From assembly GCA_046348585.1 (NCBI GenBank), contig JAXMDZ010000015.1:1-64000 (forward strand): a DNA stretch of 64,000 nt, given 5' to 3'. This document shows, piece after piece, positions 50,044-58,652 of this stretch. Made by a program: the position numbers and the translations under genes. Numbering within the stretch: the stretch's first letter is position 1; each line of letters begins with the position of its first letter. The notes under the pieces were generated by a model. It was given only the letters and a program-made list of their open reading frames with translations, searched no databases and was not told the DNA's origin. This DNA comes from JADZAI01 sp046348585. GTDB lineage: Bacteria > Pseudomonadota > Alphaproteobacteria > Micropepsales > Micropepsaceae.

Positions 50044-50928
50044 ATGAACGTCCTCGCCGACATCGCCCCCGCCGGCCGCCCCGGCGGCGAGGGCGCGCCC
50101 CTGGAAATCAGGGCGCCGCACGCGCAGGACGTGCCGTTCGTGTTCGCCTCCCCGCATAGCGGCCGCGACTACCCGGCCGAGTTCCTGGCCGCCTCGCGCC
50201 TCGATCCGCTGACCCTGCGCCGGTCCGAGGACTGCTATGTCGACGAACTGGTGGCCGGGGCGACCGCGCTCGGTGCGCCCCTGTTGCTCGCCCGCTTCCC
50301 GCGCGCCTTCTGCGACGCCAACCGCGATCCGGCCGAGCTCGACCCGGCGGTCTTCGCCGAGGCGCCGCCCGCGACGCCCCACACCCGCTCGCCCCGCGTC
50401 CATGCCGGCCTTGGGGTGATCGCCCGGGTGGTCCGCGACGGGGCCGAGATCTACCCCCGCAAGCTGCCGCTGGCCGAGGGCGCGCGCCGTCTCGCAGGGT
50501 TCCACGCGCCCTATCACGCGGCGCTCGCCGAACTGGTGGCCGCAACGCGGCGGCGCTTCGGCGTCTGCATGCTGATCGACTGCCATTCGATGCCCTCGCA
50601 GGCCGCCGCCCAGGCGAGCCGCGGCGGCGCGCCGGACATCGTTCTGGGCGACCGTTACGGCGCGAGCTGCGCGCCCGGCCTCACCGCCCTCGCGGAGCAG
50701 ACCCTGCGCGGCCTCGGTTTCGTGGTGGCGCGCAACAATCCCTATGCCGGCGGCTACACCGTCGAGCGCTACGGCGCCCCGAACGGCGGCATCCATGCCC
50801 TGCAGATCGAGGTCAATCGGGCGCTCTATCTGGATGAGGAGCGGCTGGAGAAGCGGCCCGCCCCGTTCGAGCTGCTCCGCCAGCGGCTCGATCGCTTCAT
50901 GGCGGCGCTCGTCGCCTGGAAGCCCTGA
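50044..50928 (+). CDS. N-formylglutamate amidohydrolase (HutG family), copy 2
   Basis: A 294-residue enzyme of the N-formylglutamate deformylase family. Motifs in order: FVFASPHSGRDYPAEF (PHSGRDYP, metal-ligand His), EDCYVDELVAGA, RAFCDANRDPAELDP, FHAPYHAALAELV, MLIDCHSMPS (metal His), and PYAGGYTVERYGAPNGGIHALQIEVNRALYLDE (the conserved Glu and Arg). It hydrolyses N-formyl-L-glutamate, or a related amide, in histidine-type degradation. No hut genes are here. ATG 50044 is preferred over the GTG three codons earlier. It is divergent from cpdR. The copy at 21755 is a more distant relative. Confidence 0.88.
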   Translation: MNVLADIAPAGRPGGEGAPLEIRAPHAQDVPFVFASPHSGRDYPAEFLAASRLDPLTLRRSEDCYVDELVAGATALGAPLLLARFPRAFCDANRDPAELDPAVFAEAPPATPHTRSPRVHAGLGVIARVVRDGAEIYPRKLPLAEGARRLAGFHAPYHAALAELVAATRRRFGVCMLIDCHSMPSQAAAQASRGGAPDIVLGDRYGASCAPGLTALAEQTLRGLGFVVARNNPYAGGYTVERYGAPNGGIHALQIEVNRALYLDEERLEKRPAPFELLRQRLDRFMAALVAWKP

Positions 50929-50970
50929 ATTCCCAGGCCGGCGACGGGACGAACGGCCTCCCGAAAAGAA

Positions 50971-50998
50971 AAGGGGCCGCTCCGAAGAGCGGCCCTAG
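50971..50998. terminator. Intrinsic terminator, bidirectional
   Basis: Perfect 9-bp stem GGGCCGCTC/GAGCGGCCC with a CGAA loop. On the minus strand it is followed by CCTTTTCTTTTC, an excellent T-tract; on the plus strand TAGTTT follows. It ends the amidohydrolase transcript. Confidence 0.85.
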
Positions 50999-50999
50999 T

Positions 51000-51369
51000 T
51001 TAGGGAGGAAACGCCCAGGAAGGGCATGCGAGCGCGCCGGAGCGCCTCTCGCACTGCAACAATTAAGCGCCCGACCGCCCCAAGTCAAGCCTCTTCATCG
51101 GACGATGAATATCTCTTTTTTTTACATAATAATCAGATAGTTAGCGTCAAGTGTGCGCTGCAACAACAAAATCTCGGGGAAAGAGGGCCAAATTGACGCA
51201 GCCGCTTACGTTAACGTAAGTCGCGTCATCATCGAAGATTCATCCCGCAGTCGCCCGCACGTCGCATGCCGACGGCATACAGCCGATGGTGGCTGGAAAG
51301 CGGCGGATCACAACGCCTCGCCCGACCCCTGGTGGGATGCACTGCATCCTCGAACTCGGCGGGAACCGC
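51000..51369. promoter_or_regulatory. 370-base upstream region of the plcP/agt-like pair with an AT-rich block and a 16-bp palindrome
   Basis: No gene is supported here. 51100-51240 is strikingly AT-rich (for example TTTTTTTTACATAATAATCAG) and then carries the perfect palindrome CTTACGTTAACGTAAG at 51205-51220. TTGACG at 51193-51198 could be a -35 box. I looked for a PhoB box (two CTGTCAT-type half sites 11 bases apart) and did not see one. Confidence 0.55.
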
Positions 51370-52254
51370 ATGATCGCGACGGCGCTGCGCAAACTGGCTC
51401 CCCAGGCCCGTCGGTCTGACGGCGGCAATGTCGTCTCCCTCCGCCCGCCCGAAGCCGCGCCCCCCGCGCCGGAGGCCCTGCCCCGTCTGCGCACCATCTT
51501 CATCTCGGACGTCCATCTGGGCACGCGCGGCTGCAAGGGCGAGGCCCTCGCCGCCTTTCTGCGCCGCCACGCCTGCGAGACGCTCTATCTGGTCGGCGAC
51601 ATCGTCGACGGCTGGCGGCTGAAGCGGTCCTGGTACTGGCGTCCCGCCCATACCGAAGTCATCCAGGAAATCCTGCGCAAGGCCCAGAACGGCACCCGCG
51701 TCATCTTCATTCCGGGCAATCACGACGAGGCGCTGCGGCCCTATGCCGGGCTGAACCTCGCAGGGGTCGATGTCCGCTTCGAGGCGGTCCACCGCACCGC
51801 CGACGGCCGCGACTTCCTGGTGATGCACGGCGATTATTTCGACGGCGTGGTGCGCTACGCCAAATGGCTCGCCCATCTGGGCGACTGGGCCTACGACATC
51901 GCCCTGTGGGTCAGCGAGCGGGTCTGCGACGTGCGCCGCTGGCTCGGCCTGCCGCACTGGTCGCTGGCCGCCTACCTGAAGCGCACCGTCAAGAACGCGG
52001 TCGAATATATCGGCCGCTTCGAGGACGCCGTCGCCCGCGAAACCGAGCAGCGCGGCCTCGACGGGGCGATCTGCGGCCACATCCACCACGCCTCGATCCG
52101 GCGGATCGGCCGCATTCTCTACTGCAACGACGGCGACTGGGTGGAGAGCTGCACCGCCCTGGTCGAGACCCCCGACGGCGCCTTCGAAATCCTCTCGGCG
52201 ACGGGCGAAACCCTCGCCCGGGAAAGGCCCGCCCGGGCCATGGCAACCATGTGA
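51370..52254 (+). CDS. PlcP-like metallophosphoesterase (phosphate-stress phospholipase C), UDP-2,3-diacylglucosamine hydrolase family
   Basis: A ~294-residue calcineurin-type phosphoesterase with a full metal set: D47-x-H49 (ISDVHLG), D77 (GDIVDGW), N117-H118 (GNHDE), MHGDYFD and GHIHHA. The block LVGDIVDGWRLKRSWYW...HTEVIQEILRKAQNGTRVIFIPGNHDEALR is the signature of the branch that includes PlcP of Sinorhizobium, which cleaves phosphatidylcholine under phosphorus limitation. Genes of this branch are often annotated as LpxH. The following gene is an agt-like glycosyltransferase, which supports PlcP. The start is uncertain: ATG 51370 is chosen; ATG 51337 and 51286 are in frame too. Confidence 0.85.
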   Translation: MIATALRKLAPQARRSDGGNVVSLRPPEAAPPAPEALPRLRTIFISDVHLGTRGCKGEALAAFLRRHACETLYLVGDIVDGWRLKRSWYWRPAHTEVIQEILRKAQNGTRVIFIPGNHDEALRPYAGLNLAGVDVRFEAVHRTADGRDFLVMHGDYFDGVVRYAKWLAHLGDWAYDIALWVSERVCDVRRWLGLPHWSLAAYLKRTVKNAVEYIGRFEDAVARETEQRGLDGAICGHIHHASIRRIGRILYCNDGDWVESCTALVETPDGAFEILSATGETLARERPARAMATM

Positions 52255-52382
52255 CAATTTCGTGGAGGCGGAAGATGCAGGGCGGCACGATCTGGTCTAG
52301 ACTGCACCCTCAGCCGCCGCTCTGGATCGTGTTGCGGCGAGGCGCCCGCCGGGCGCGCGCATCGGAGAGTTCAGCCGCCGCG

Positions 52383-53480
52383 ATGGCCCAGACGCCCAAG
52401 CGAATCCTGATCGTCAGCGACGCCTGGCGGCCGCAGGTCAACGGCGTGGTCCGTACGCTGGAGGCGACGGTCGAATCGCTGCGGGCCCACGGCCATGAGG
52501 TGCGCCTGATCACGCCGGATCAGTTCCGCAGCGTGCCGATGCCGTTCTACCCGGAAATCCGCCTCGCCCTGTTCGCGCGCCGCACCGTCGCCCGGACCAT
52601 CGAGAGCTTCGCGCCCGACGCCATCCACATCGCCACCGAGGGCCCGCTCGGCCACGCCGCCCGGCGCTATTGCGTGCGCCACGGGGTGCGCTTCTCGACC
52701 GCTTTCCACACCCGTTACCCCGACTATGTGAGCGCCCGCCTGCCGGTGCCCAAGTCCTGGGTCTGGGCCTGGCTGCGCCGCTTCCACCGCCCGGCGATCA
52801 ACGTGATGGCCCCGACCGCCACGATGAAGGCCTGCCTGGGAGACCACGGCTTCGCCAATGCCCGGGTGTGGAGCCGCGGCGTCGATCTGACGCTGTTCGA
52901 GCCGCGCGCCGGCCAGCCGCCCGCCTACGATTACCCCCGCCCGATCTGGCTGAATGTCGGCCGCCTGGCGGTCGAAAAGAACCTCGAAGCCTTCCTGAAG
53001 CTCGACCTGCCCGGCACCAAGGTGGTCGTCGGCGACGGCCCGCAGGCGGCCGAACTGAAGGCGAAGTTCCCGAACGCCGTCTTCCTCGGCGTGAAGTTCG
53101 GGGCCGATCTCGCCCGCGCCTACGCCAGCGCCGACGTCTTCGTCTTCCCCAGCCGGACCGACACGTTCGGCCTCGTCATGCTCGAAGCCCTGGCGAGCGG
53201 CCTGCCGGTCGCCGCCTATCCGGTGCAGGGTCCGCTCGACGTGCTGGCCGGATCGCCCGCCGGGGTGATGGACGAGGATCTCGGCGCCGCCTGCCGGCGC
53301 GCGATCGCCATTCCGTCCGATCTCTGCCGCGCCCACGCCCTGCGCTTCACCTGGGACGAGGCGGCGCGCCAGTTCATCGGCCATCTGGCGATCCCCGACC
53401 TGGAGCCGTGGGAAGCCGATCCCGGCTATCGGGCGGCCGAGCTTCCGGCCCCGGTGCGCAACCTCGAAGCCGCCGAATAG
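52383..53480 (+). CDS. GT4-family glycosyltransferase, Agt-like (diacylglycerol glycosyltransferase)
   Basis: A 365-residue GT-B glycosyltransferase. The N-terminal domain begins RILIVSDAWRPQVNGVVRTL, the acceptor-side segment is DAIHIATEGPLGHAARRYC with FSTAFHTRYPDYV, and the C-terminal donor domain has PIWLNVGRLAVEKNLEAFL and the GT4 motif FPSRTDTFGLVMLEALASGLPVAAYPV (E-x7-E). The family includes the Agrobacterium Atu2297 and SAR11 Agt enzymes, which make glucosyl- or glucuronosyl-diacylglycerol from the diacylglycerol released by PlcP. Pairing with the preceding PlcP-like gene fits membrane lipid remodelling. The specificity cannot be read from sequence. Confidence 0.85.
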   Translation: MAQTPKRILIVSDAWRPQVNGVVRTLEATVESLRAHGHEVRLITPDQFRSVPMPFYPEIRLALFARRTVARTIESFAPDAIHIATEGPLGHAARRYCVRHGVRFSTAFHTRYPDYVSARLPVPKSWVWAWLRRFHRPAINVMAPTATMKACLGDHGFANARVWSRGVDLTLFEPRAGQPPAYDYPRPIWLNVGRLAVEKNLEAFLKLDLPGTKVVVGDGPQAAELKAKFPNAVFLGVKFGADLARAYASADVFVFPSRTDTFGLVMLEALASGLPVAAYPVQGPLDVLAGSPAGVMDEDLGAACRRAIAIPSDLCRAHALRFTWDEAARQFIGHLAIPDLEPWEADPGYRAAELPAPVRNLEAAE

Positions 53481-53522
53481 GCGTCTGGCGGCCTCCGGCG
53501 GGAAGGTCTAGCCTCTTGCCCC

Positions 53523-54104
53523 ATGGCGATGGCGAAGACGATTTTCCGCGTGGCGCTCGCCGCATGCGCCTCGGCCCATGCGGCCGAAGCGGCGACCCGC
53601 GTCTTCATCGTCGACGGCAACAATGCCCGCCTGCGCTTCAGCTGCGACGTGCTCGGCCTCTCCGAGGTCGAGGGTGCCTTCACGCGCTTCGTCGCGATGG
53701 TGGCGATCGACGAGAAAGCGCCCGGCGAGACCCGCACCGTCGTCAAGATCGACGCGGCCAGCCTGACCACCGACCACACCTCGTGGATCGAGGATCTGAA
53801 AGGCCCCGACTTCTTCGACGTCGCCCGCTACCCGATCGTCGACTTCACGTCCTTCACGGCGGTGGTCGAAGCGCCGGGCGTGCTGAGCATCCCCGGCAAG
53901 CTGACGCTGCGCGGCGTGACGCAGCCCGTCAGCCTGCGGGTGGAATACCAACTGCCCGAACAGACGGGCACCGGCTACGGCACCATGAAGGCCGCCGCCG
54001 AACTCGACCGCACGGCGTTCGGCATGGACGCCTACGACCTCGTTCTCTCCGACGACGTTTCGATCGAGGTGAAGGGATCGGTCGTCATGGGCTTCGGACA
54101 ATAG
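53523..54104 (+). CDS. YceI-family periplasmic lipid-binding protein
   Basis: A 193-residue protein with a signal peptide (MAMAKTIFRVALAACASAHAAEA) and a YceI beta-barrel. The landmarks are FIVDGNNARLRFSCDVLGLSEVEGAFTRF at the start, DEKAPGETRTVVKIDAASLTTDHTSWIEDLKGPDFFDVARYPIVDFTSF in the middle, and GKLTLRGVTQPVSLRVEYQLPE then LDRTAFGMDAYDLVLSDDVSIEVKG at the end. The family binds polyisoprenoid chains. It is encoded alone after the glycosyltransferase gene (42 bases). A second ATG two codons in is also possible. Confidence 0.9.
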   Translation: MAMAKTIFRVALAACASAHAAEAATRVFIVDGNNARLRFSCDVLGLSEVEGAFTRFVAMVAIDEKAPGETRTVVKIDAASLTTDHTSWIEDLKGPDFFDVARYPIVDFTSFTAVVEAPGVLSIPGKLTLRGVTQPVSLRVEYQLPEQTGTGYGTMKAAAELDRTAFGMDAYDLVLSDDVSIEVKGSVVMGFGQ

Positions 54105-54157
54105 AGCGCGGCCCTCGCGGGTGCGCCGCGGTCGGCTTCCGTGCTTAGATCGCCGCC

Positions 54158-56590
54158 ATGAGCACGCGCAATCTCGACGCCGTCTTTGCCCCCGCTTCGC
54201 TCGCCATCGCCGGCGCGACCGACCGCCCGGGTTCGATCGGCGCGCAGATCAGCCGCAATGTCGCCGAGAGCTTCAAAGGCCGCCTCTATGCGGTCAATCC
54301 GCGCCGTCCCGCGCTCCCCGGCTTCGAAGTCCATGGCGAAGTCGGCAACCTGCCCGAGGCGCCCGACCTCGCCATCGTCGTGACGCCGCCCGAGGCGGTG
54401 ATCGAGACGGTCGAGGCCTTCGCCGCCAAGGGCGCGCGCGCCGTGCTGATCATCACCGACGTGAAGCGCGGCGCCGAGCGGGCCAATCTGGTGCGGCGGC
54501 GGCTGCGCGCCATCGGCCGGGCCAGCGGCATGCGCATTCTGGGGCCGAACGCGCTCGGCATCCTGTCCTCGGCCGTCCGCGCCACGATGTCGTCGCTGCA
54601 GGCGCCGACCGGCGGCATCGCCTTCGTCGGCCAGGCGACGATGGCGGTGGGCGCGGTCACCGAATGGGCGACGCAGCAGCATCTGGGATTCTCCGGCATC
54701 GCCGCCGCGGGCGACATGATCGACGTCGACTACGCCGATGCGATCGACTGGTTCGCCGCCGATACCCGCACCCGGCTGATCGTCGTCTTCATGGAGCGCC
54801 TGCCGGAGACGCGGCGCTTCCTTTCGGCGGCGCGACAGGCGGCGCGCCTGAAGCCGTTGATCGTCCTGCGGGCCGCGAACGAGGCGATCGCCCCGGCCCG
54901 CGAGGCGGTGTTCGCGGCGGCCCTGCGCCGCGCCGGCGCGCTTCAGGCCCGCACGCTCGAAGACCTGTTCGCGGCGATGGAGGCGGTCGCGGTGCGCCTG
55001 CCCTCCGACGCTCCGCCCGCGCTGGGGGGGCGGCTTGCGATCCTCTCCAACGGCGAAAGCCTCGGCGCGCTCGCCCGCATCGCGCTCGACGGCGGCGAGG
55101 GCGAGCTGGCGGCGCTGCATCCCGACACGGTCGAACGTCTCGCGGCGATCATGCCGCCGGGGCGGCCGCGCGCCAATCCGGTCGACATCCTGCCCGACGC
55201 CTCGCCCGAGCGCTTCGCCAATGCGCTGAAAGCCCTGTTCGAGGATCGGGGCATCGACGCCGTGCTGACCGTCTTCGGCCCCAGCGGCACGACGCCCGCG
55301 CCCGCCGTCGCCGAGGCGATCGCCTCGATCGTCCACGACGCGCGGCTAAAGCCGGGGCGGCGGCGGCCCTTCGTGATGACATCGTTCTCCGGCGGCGCCG
55401 CCGAGGCCGAGGCGCGCGACGCGCTCGGCCGGCTTCACATTCCCTCGTTCGACACCCCCTCCGCGGCGGTGCGCGCCTTCAACGCGCTGGTGGCGCTGCG
55501 CCGCGCCGCGGTGCGCACGACCGCGACGCCGGAATTCGTCGCCGGCCTCGAAGCCCCGCTGCTGGCCGAAGTCGAGCACCGGGCACGCGCCGTGCTGTCG
55601 CGTGGCGGACGCGCGATCGACGTCCCCGCCGCCGCCGCCATCCGCCGCGCGTTGTGGATCGGCCGCGCCGACGAGACCGCTGCGAGCGCCTTGCCCTGGC
55701 GGATCGCCGTCGAGAACGATCCCGACTTCGGACCGGCCATCTTCTTCGGTCCCGGCGGGCCGTTCGCCCGCATCGCCGGCGACGTGACGGCCGCGCTGCC
55801 GCCGCTCAACGCCGCGACCGCGCAGGCTTTCATCGCCGCGTCGCGCCATGCCCGCCTCGCGGCCGCCGAGGGTCTGCTCGACGACGGCGCGACCTATGCG
55901 CTGGCCGCGCTGCTGGTGCGGGTCAGCGACCTCATCGCCGGCGCGCCGTCGATCGAGACGCTGGCGATCGACGGCCTGGTGACGGCGGACGGACGTCCCC
56001 TCGCGCCGGTCGAGGCGGTGTCGGGCACCCTCGCCCCGGCCGCCGCCGATCCCGATGCGCGCTTCGCCGTCCGCCCCTATCCGGCGCGCCTCGCGGCCAT
56101 CGTCACGGCCAAGGACGGCGTCTCCTACCGGCTGCGCCCGCTGCGCGCCGAGGACGAGCCGGGTCTCGCCCAGTTCGGCCAGCGCATGACGCCCGACGAT
56201 CTGCGGCTGCGCTTCTTCCAGCCGATGCGCGCCTTGAGCCACGAGCTTGCGGCGCGTCTGACCCAGATCGACTACGACCGCGAAATGGCCTTCGGCCTGT
56301 TCCCCGCCGACGGCGACGCCATGCTCGCCGTCGTGCGCCTCCACCGCGAGCCGCGCGGCGACAGCGGCGAGTTCGCCATCACCGTGCGCAGCGACATGCA
56401 GGGCCACGGCTTCGGCCGGCTGATGATGGAGCGCATTCTCGATTACGCCCGCGCGCAGAAGATCAAGACCGTCTTCGGCCTCGTGCTCGCCGAGAACAGC
56501 GGCATGTTGCGCCTCGCCCGCAGCCTCGGCTTCAGCGCCCGCAGCGAGCCGGGCGATGCGACCGTGGTCAGGGTCGAGATCGCGCTCTGA
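54158..56590 (+). CDS. Pat-like protein lysine acetyltransferase with shortened ATP-grasp region
   Basis: An 810-residue protein of the Pat/PatZ type. The CoA-binding Rossmann domain starts at NLDAVFAPASLAIAGATDRPGSIG (residues 4-27). Succinyl-CoA ligase-like domains run to about 440. The GNAT domain lies at about 655-810 (YRLRPLRAEDEPGLAQFGQRM, RSDMQGHGFGRLMMERI, GLVLAENSGMLRLARSLGF). Between them the ATP-grasp part is only about half-length: the C-terminal half is present (NDPDFGPAIFFGPGG, LLVRVSDLIAGAP), but the N-terminal half with the ALKI lysine strand and HKSDVGG loop is absent. Pat enzymes acetylate and inactivate acetyl-CoA synthetase. Confidence 0.88.
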   Translation: MSTRNLDAVFAPASLAIAGATDRPGSIGAQISRNVAESFKGRLYAVNPRRPALPGFEVHGEVGNLPEAPDLAIVVTPPEAVIETVEAFAAKGARAVLIITDVKRGAERANLVRRRLRAIGRASGMRILGPNALGILSSAVRATMSSLQAPTGGIAFVGQATMAVGAVTEWATQQHLGFSGIAAAGDMIDVDYADAIDWFAADTRTRLIVVFMERLPETRRFLSAARQAARLKPLIVLRAANEAIAPAREAVFAAALRRAGALQARTLEDLFAAMEAVAVRLPSDAPPALGGRLAILSNGESLGALARIALDGGEGELAALHPDTVERLAAIMPPGRPRANPVDILPDASPERFANALKALFEDRGIDAVLTVFGPSGTTPAPAVAEAIASIVHDARLKPGRRRPFVMTSFSGGAAEAEARDALGRLHIPSFDTPSAAVRAFNALVALRRAAVRTTATPEFVAGLEAPLLAEVEHRARAVLSRGGRAIDVPAAAAIRRALWIGRADETAASALPWRIAVENDPDFGPAIFFGPGGPFARIAGDVTAALPPLNAATAQAFIAASRHARLAAAEGLLDDGATYALAALLVRVSDLIAGAPSIETLAIDGLVTADGRPLAPVEAVSGTLAPAAADPDARFAVRPYPARLAAIVTAKDGVSYRLRPLRAEDEPGLAQFGQRMTPDDLRLRFFQPMRALSHELAARLTQIDYDREMAFGLFPADGDAMLAVVRLHREPRGDSGEFAITVRSDMQGHGFGRLMMERILDYARAQKIKTVFGLVLAENSGMLRLARSLGFSARSEPGDATVVRVEIAL

Positions 56591-56604
56591 GGCCGGGAAC
56601 GGCT

Positions 56605-58551
56605 TTAGAGATTGTCGATCGCCACCGGCTCCAGCGTCTCGGGCGGCGCGAGGCCGAACACCCGCGCCAGAAAGTAGTGGGTCGCGGTCAGCGTGCGGCG
56701 CTGGTTCTCGGCCTTGCGGAACCCATGGCCCTCGCCCTCGAACGGGATATAGGCGGTGGGCACGCCCTTCGCCTTCACCGCGTCGTAGATCGCCTGGCTC
56801 TGCGAGGGCGGCACCGCCTTGTCGTCGAGACCCTGCAAGGTCAGAAGCGGCGCGCGGATACGGTCTGCGGCATGAAGCGGCGAACGCGCGCGATAGATGT
56901 CCCGCGCCTCGGGCAGCGGCCCGATCAGCGTGTCGGTGTAGTGGGCCTCGAATTTGTGGGTGTCCGCCGCCAGCGCCTCCAGATCGGAGATGCCGAAGAG
57001 ATTGACCCCGGCCGCGAACATTTCCGGATGGAAGGCGAGCGCCGCCAGCACGACATAGCCGCCCGCGCTGCCGCCATAGATCGCCATGCGCTTGGGATCG
57101 GCGAGGCCGTTCGCCGCGCAATAGCGCGCGCCCGCCACAACGTCGGCGATGTCGGCCTCGCCCCAGCGTCCGTCGAGCGCCTTGCGATAGGCGCGGCCGA
57201 AGCCCGACGAGCCGCGATAGTTGACGTCGAGGATCGCAAAGCCGCGCGAGGTCCAGTAGGTGCGCCAGGCGGTGAGCGAGGGCTTCGACGCCGAGGTCGG
57301 GCCGCCATGGGCGGTGACGATCAGCGGCGGATGGGTGTCGGCCGGTGCGGCATAGCCCGGGTTGAGCGGCGGATAATAGAAGGCGTGCGCCGTCGCATCG
57401 TCCGACGTGGCGAAAGAGAGCGCGTGCGGATGGGCGGCGAAGCCCGGCGGGATCGCCGCCCCGGCCGGGCGATGGACGAGCGTCGCGGGGCCGCCGTCGA
57501 TCGGCACGCGGTGCAGCGCGTAGCCGTCCTCAGCCGAGGCGGCCAGCACCACGGCCGAACGGCCGTCGGCGAGGACGCGCTGCATGATCGCCGTGAAGGG
57601 CGCGGCCAGCGGCCGCGCCGTGCCGGTCACCAGATCGATCGTCACCAGCGAGTCGACGCCGTTGCGGGTCAGCGCGGCGACCGCCAGCCGCTCGTCGATC
57701 AGCGCAAAGGCGCGCGCGCCGAAGTTCCAGACCGGGCCGCCGATCTCGCCGTCGAGATGGGCGACGAGTTCCGCCACCCCGCCGCGCCAGCGATAGAGGC
57801 TCCAGTCGCCCGGCTCGTCGCTGAGATAATAGAGCGTGCCGTCCGCGCTCCAGCAGGGCTGCATGACGGAGAAACCGTCGCGCGCCGAGGCGATGGTGAA
57901 GATCTGCGTCAGCGTTCCGTTGGGAGCGAAGCGCGCGACGTTCAGCGCGGTCGCGTCCCACGGCATGTTGGGATGATCCCAGGCGATCCAGGCGATGCGG
58001 TCGCCGTCCGGCGCAAGGCGCGGAGCGGCGGCGAAATCGCTGTCCTGCCACAAAGGCGTCATTGCACCGCTGGCGATGTCGATGGCGACGAGGGCGTTCT
58101 TCGGCTCGCCCGGGCCCGAATGATCCTCGCGCACCGCGATCAGGCGGCTGCGCAACGGATCGGGCGTCATGTCGGCGAAGCGCCACGGCCCTTCGGCGGT
58201 CAGCGGCTGCGGCTTGCCGCCCGGCCGGTCGTGCCAGATGCGCTGGTCGCGGTCGTTGACGAAGTAGACATGGCCCTTATCGGGCAGCAGCGCGCCGCCG
58301 CCATATTCGTGAACCCGCGAGCGGGCGCTGAGACCTTGCGGCAGCACGTCCTCGGCCGCGCCGTCCGGGCGCAGGCGGACGATCTGGGTCTGCCCGCCTT
58401 TGTCGGGACGCGCCTCGCCGAACCACAGCGCGCCGTTGTCGATCTCCACATCGGTGACGGCCCGCGCCGCCCCCACGGCGTCGTCGACCGAGACGGGCGA
58501 ACGCCATGCGCCATAGGGCGCGACCGTCTGCGTCACGGTCCTTTCCGTCAT
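56605..58551 (-). CDS. S9-family prolyl oligopeptidase/acylaminoacyl peptidase
   Basis: A 648-residue serine peptidase. The N-terminal two-thirds is a beta-propeller with WD40-like strands (SRVHEYGGGALLPDKGHVYFV, CWSADGTLYYLSDEPGDWSLYRW). The C-terminal alpha/beta hydrolase domain begins near 405 (PPLIVTAHGGPTSASKPSLTAW). It has the nucleophile elbow YGGSAGGYV (Ser ~497), the acid GLDDKAVP and the His in EGEGHGFR. The MTERTV start is preceded by AAGGG. No signal peptide, so cytoplasmic. It removes acylated or short peptides. Convergent with the Pat-like gene. Confidence 0.92.
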   Translation of the reverse strand: MTERTVTQTVAPYGAWRSPVSVDDAVGAARAVTDVEIDNGALWFGEARPDKGGQTQIVRLRPDGAAEDVLPQGLSARSRVHEYGGGALLPDKGHVYFVNDRDQRIWHDRPGGKPQPLTAEGPWRFADMTPDPLRSRLIAVREDHSGPGEPKNALVAIDIASGAMTPLWQDSDFAAAPRLAPDGDRIAWIAWDHPNMPWDATALNVARFAPNGTLTQIFTIASARDGFSVMQPCWSADGTLYYLSDEPGDWSLYRWRGGVAELVAHLDGEIGGPVWNFGARAFALIDERLAVAALTRNGVDSLVTIDLVTGTARPLAAPFTAIMQRVLADGRSAVVLAASAEDGYALHRVPIDGGPATLVHRPAGAAIPPGFAAHPHALSFATSDDATAHAFYYPPLNPGYAAPADTHPPLIVTAHGGPTSASKPSLTAWRTYWTSRGFAILDVNYRGSSGFGRAYRKALDGRWGEADIADVVAGARYCAANGLADPKRMAIYGGSAGGYVVLAALAFHPEMFAAGVNLFGISDLEALAADTHKFEAHYTDTLIGPLPEARDIYRARSPLHAADRIRAPLLTLQGLDDKAVPPSQSQAIYDAVKAKGVPTAYIPFEGEGHGFRKAENQRRTLTATHYFLARVFGLAPPETLEPVAIDNL

Positions 58552-58652
58552 CTGACCCTTCCCTCGCGCCGCCCGTCGTCCCCCGCAGGCTGATTCGCGC
58601 TCGTCAGATTGGCACGGCCGCAAGAGCCGCCAATCTCATATGATGGAGAGGA

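Noticed and set aside
51000..51369. A Pho box controlling the PlcP/Agt-like genes
   Set aside because: I looked for paired CTGTCAT-type half sites 11 bases apart on both strands and found none; distances between TCAT-like words are wrong.
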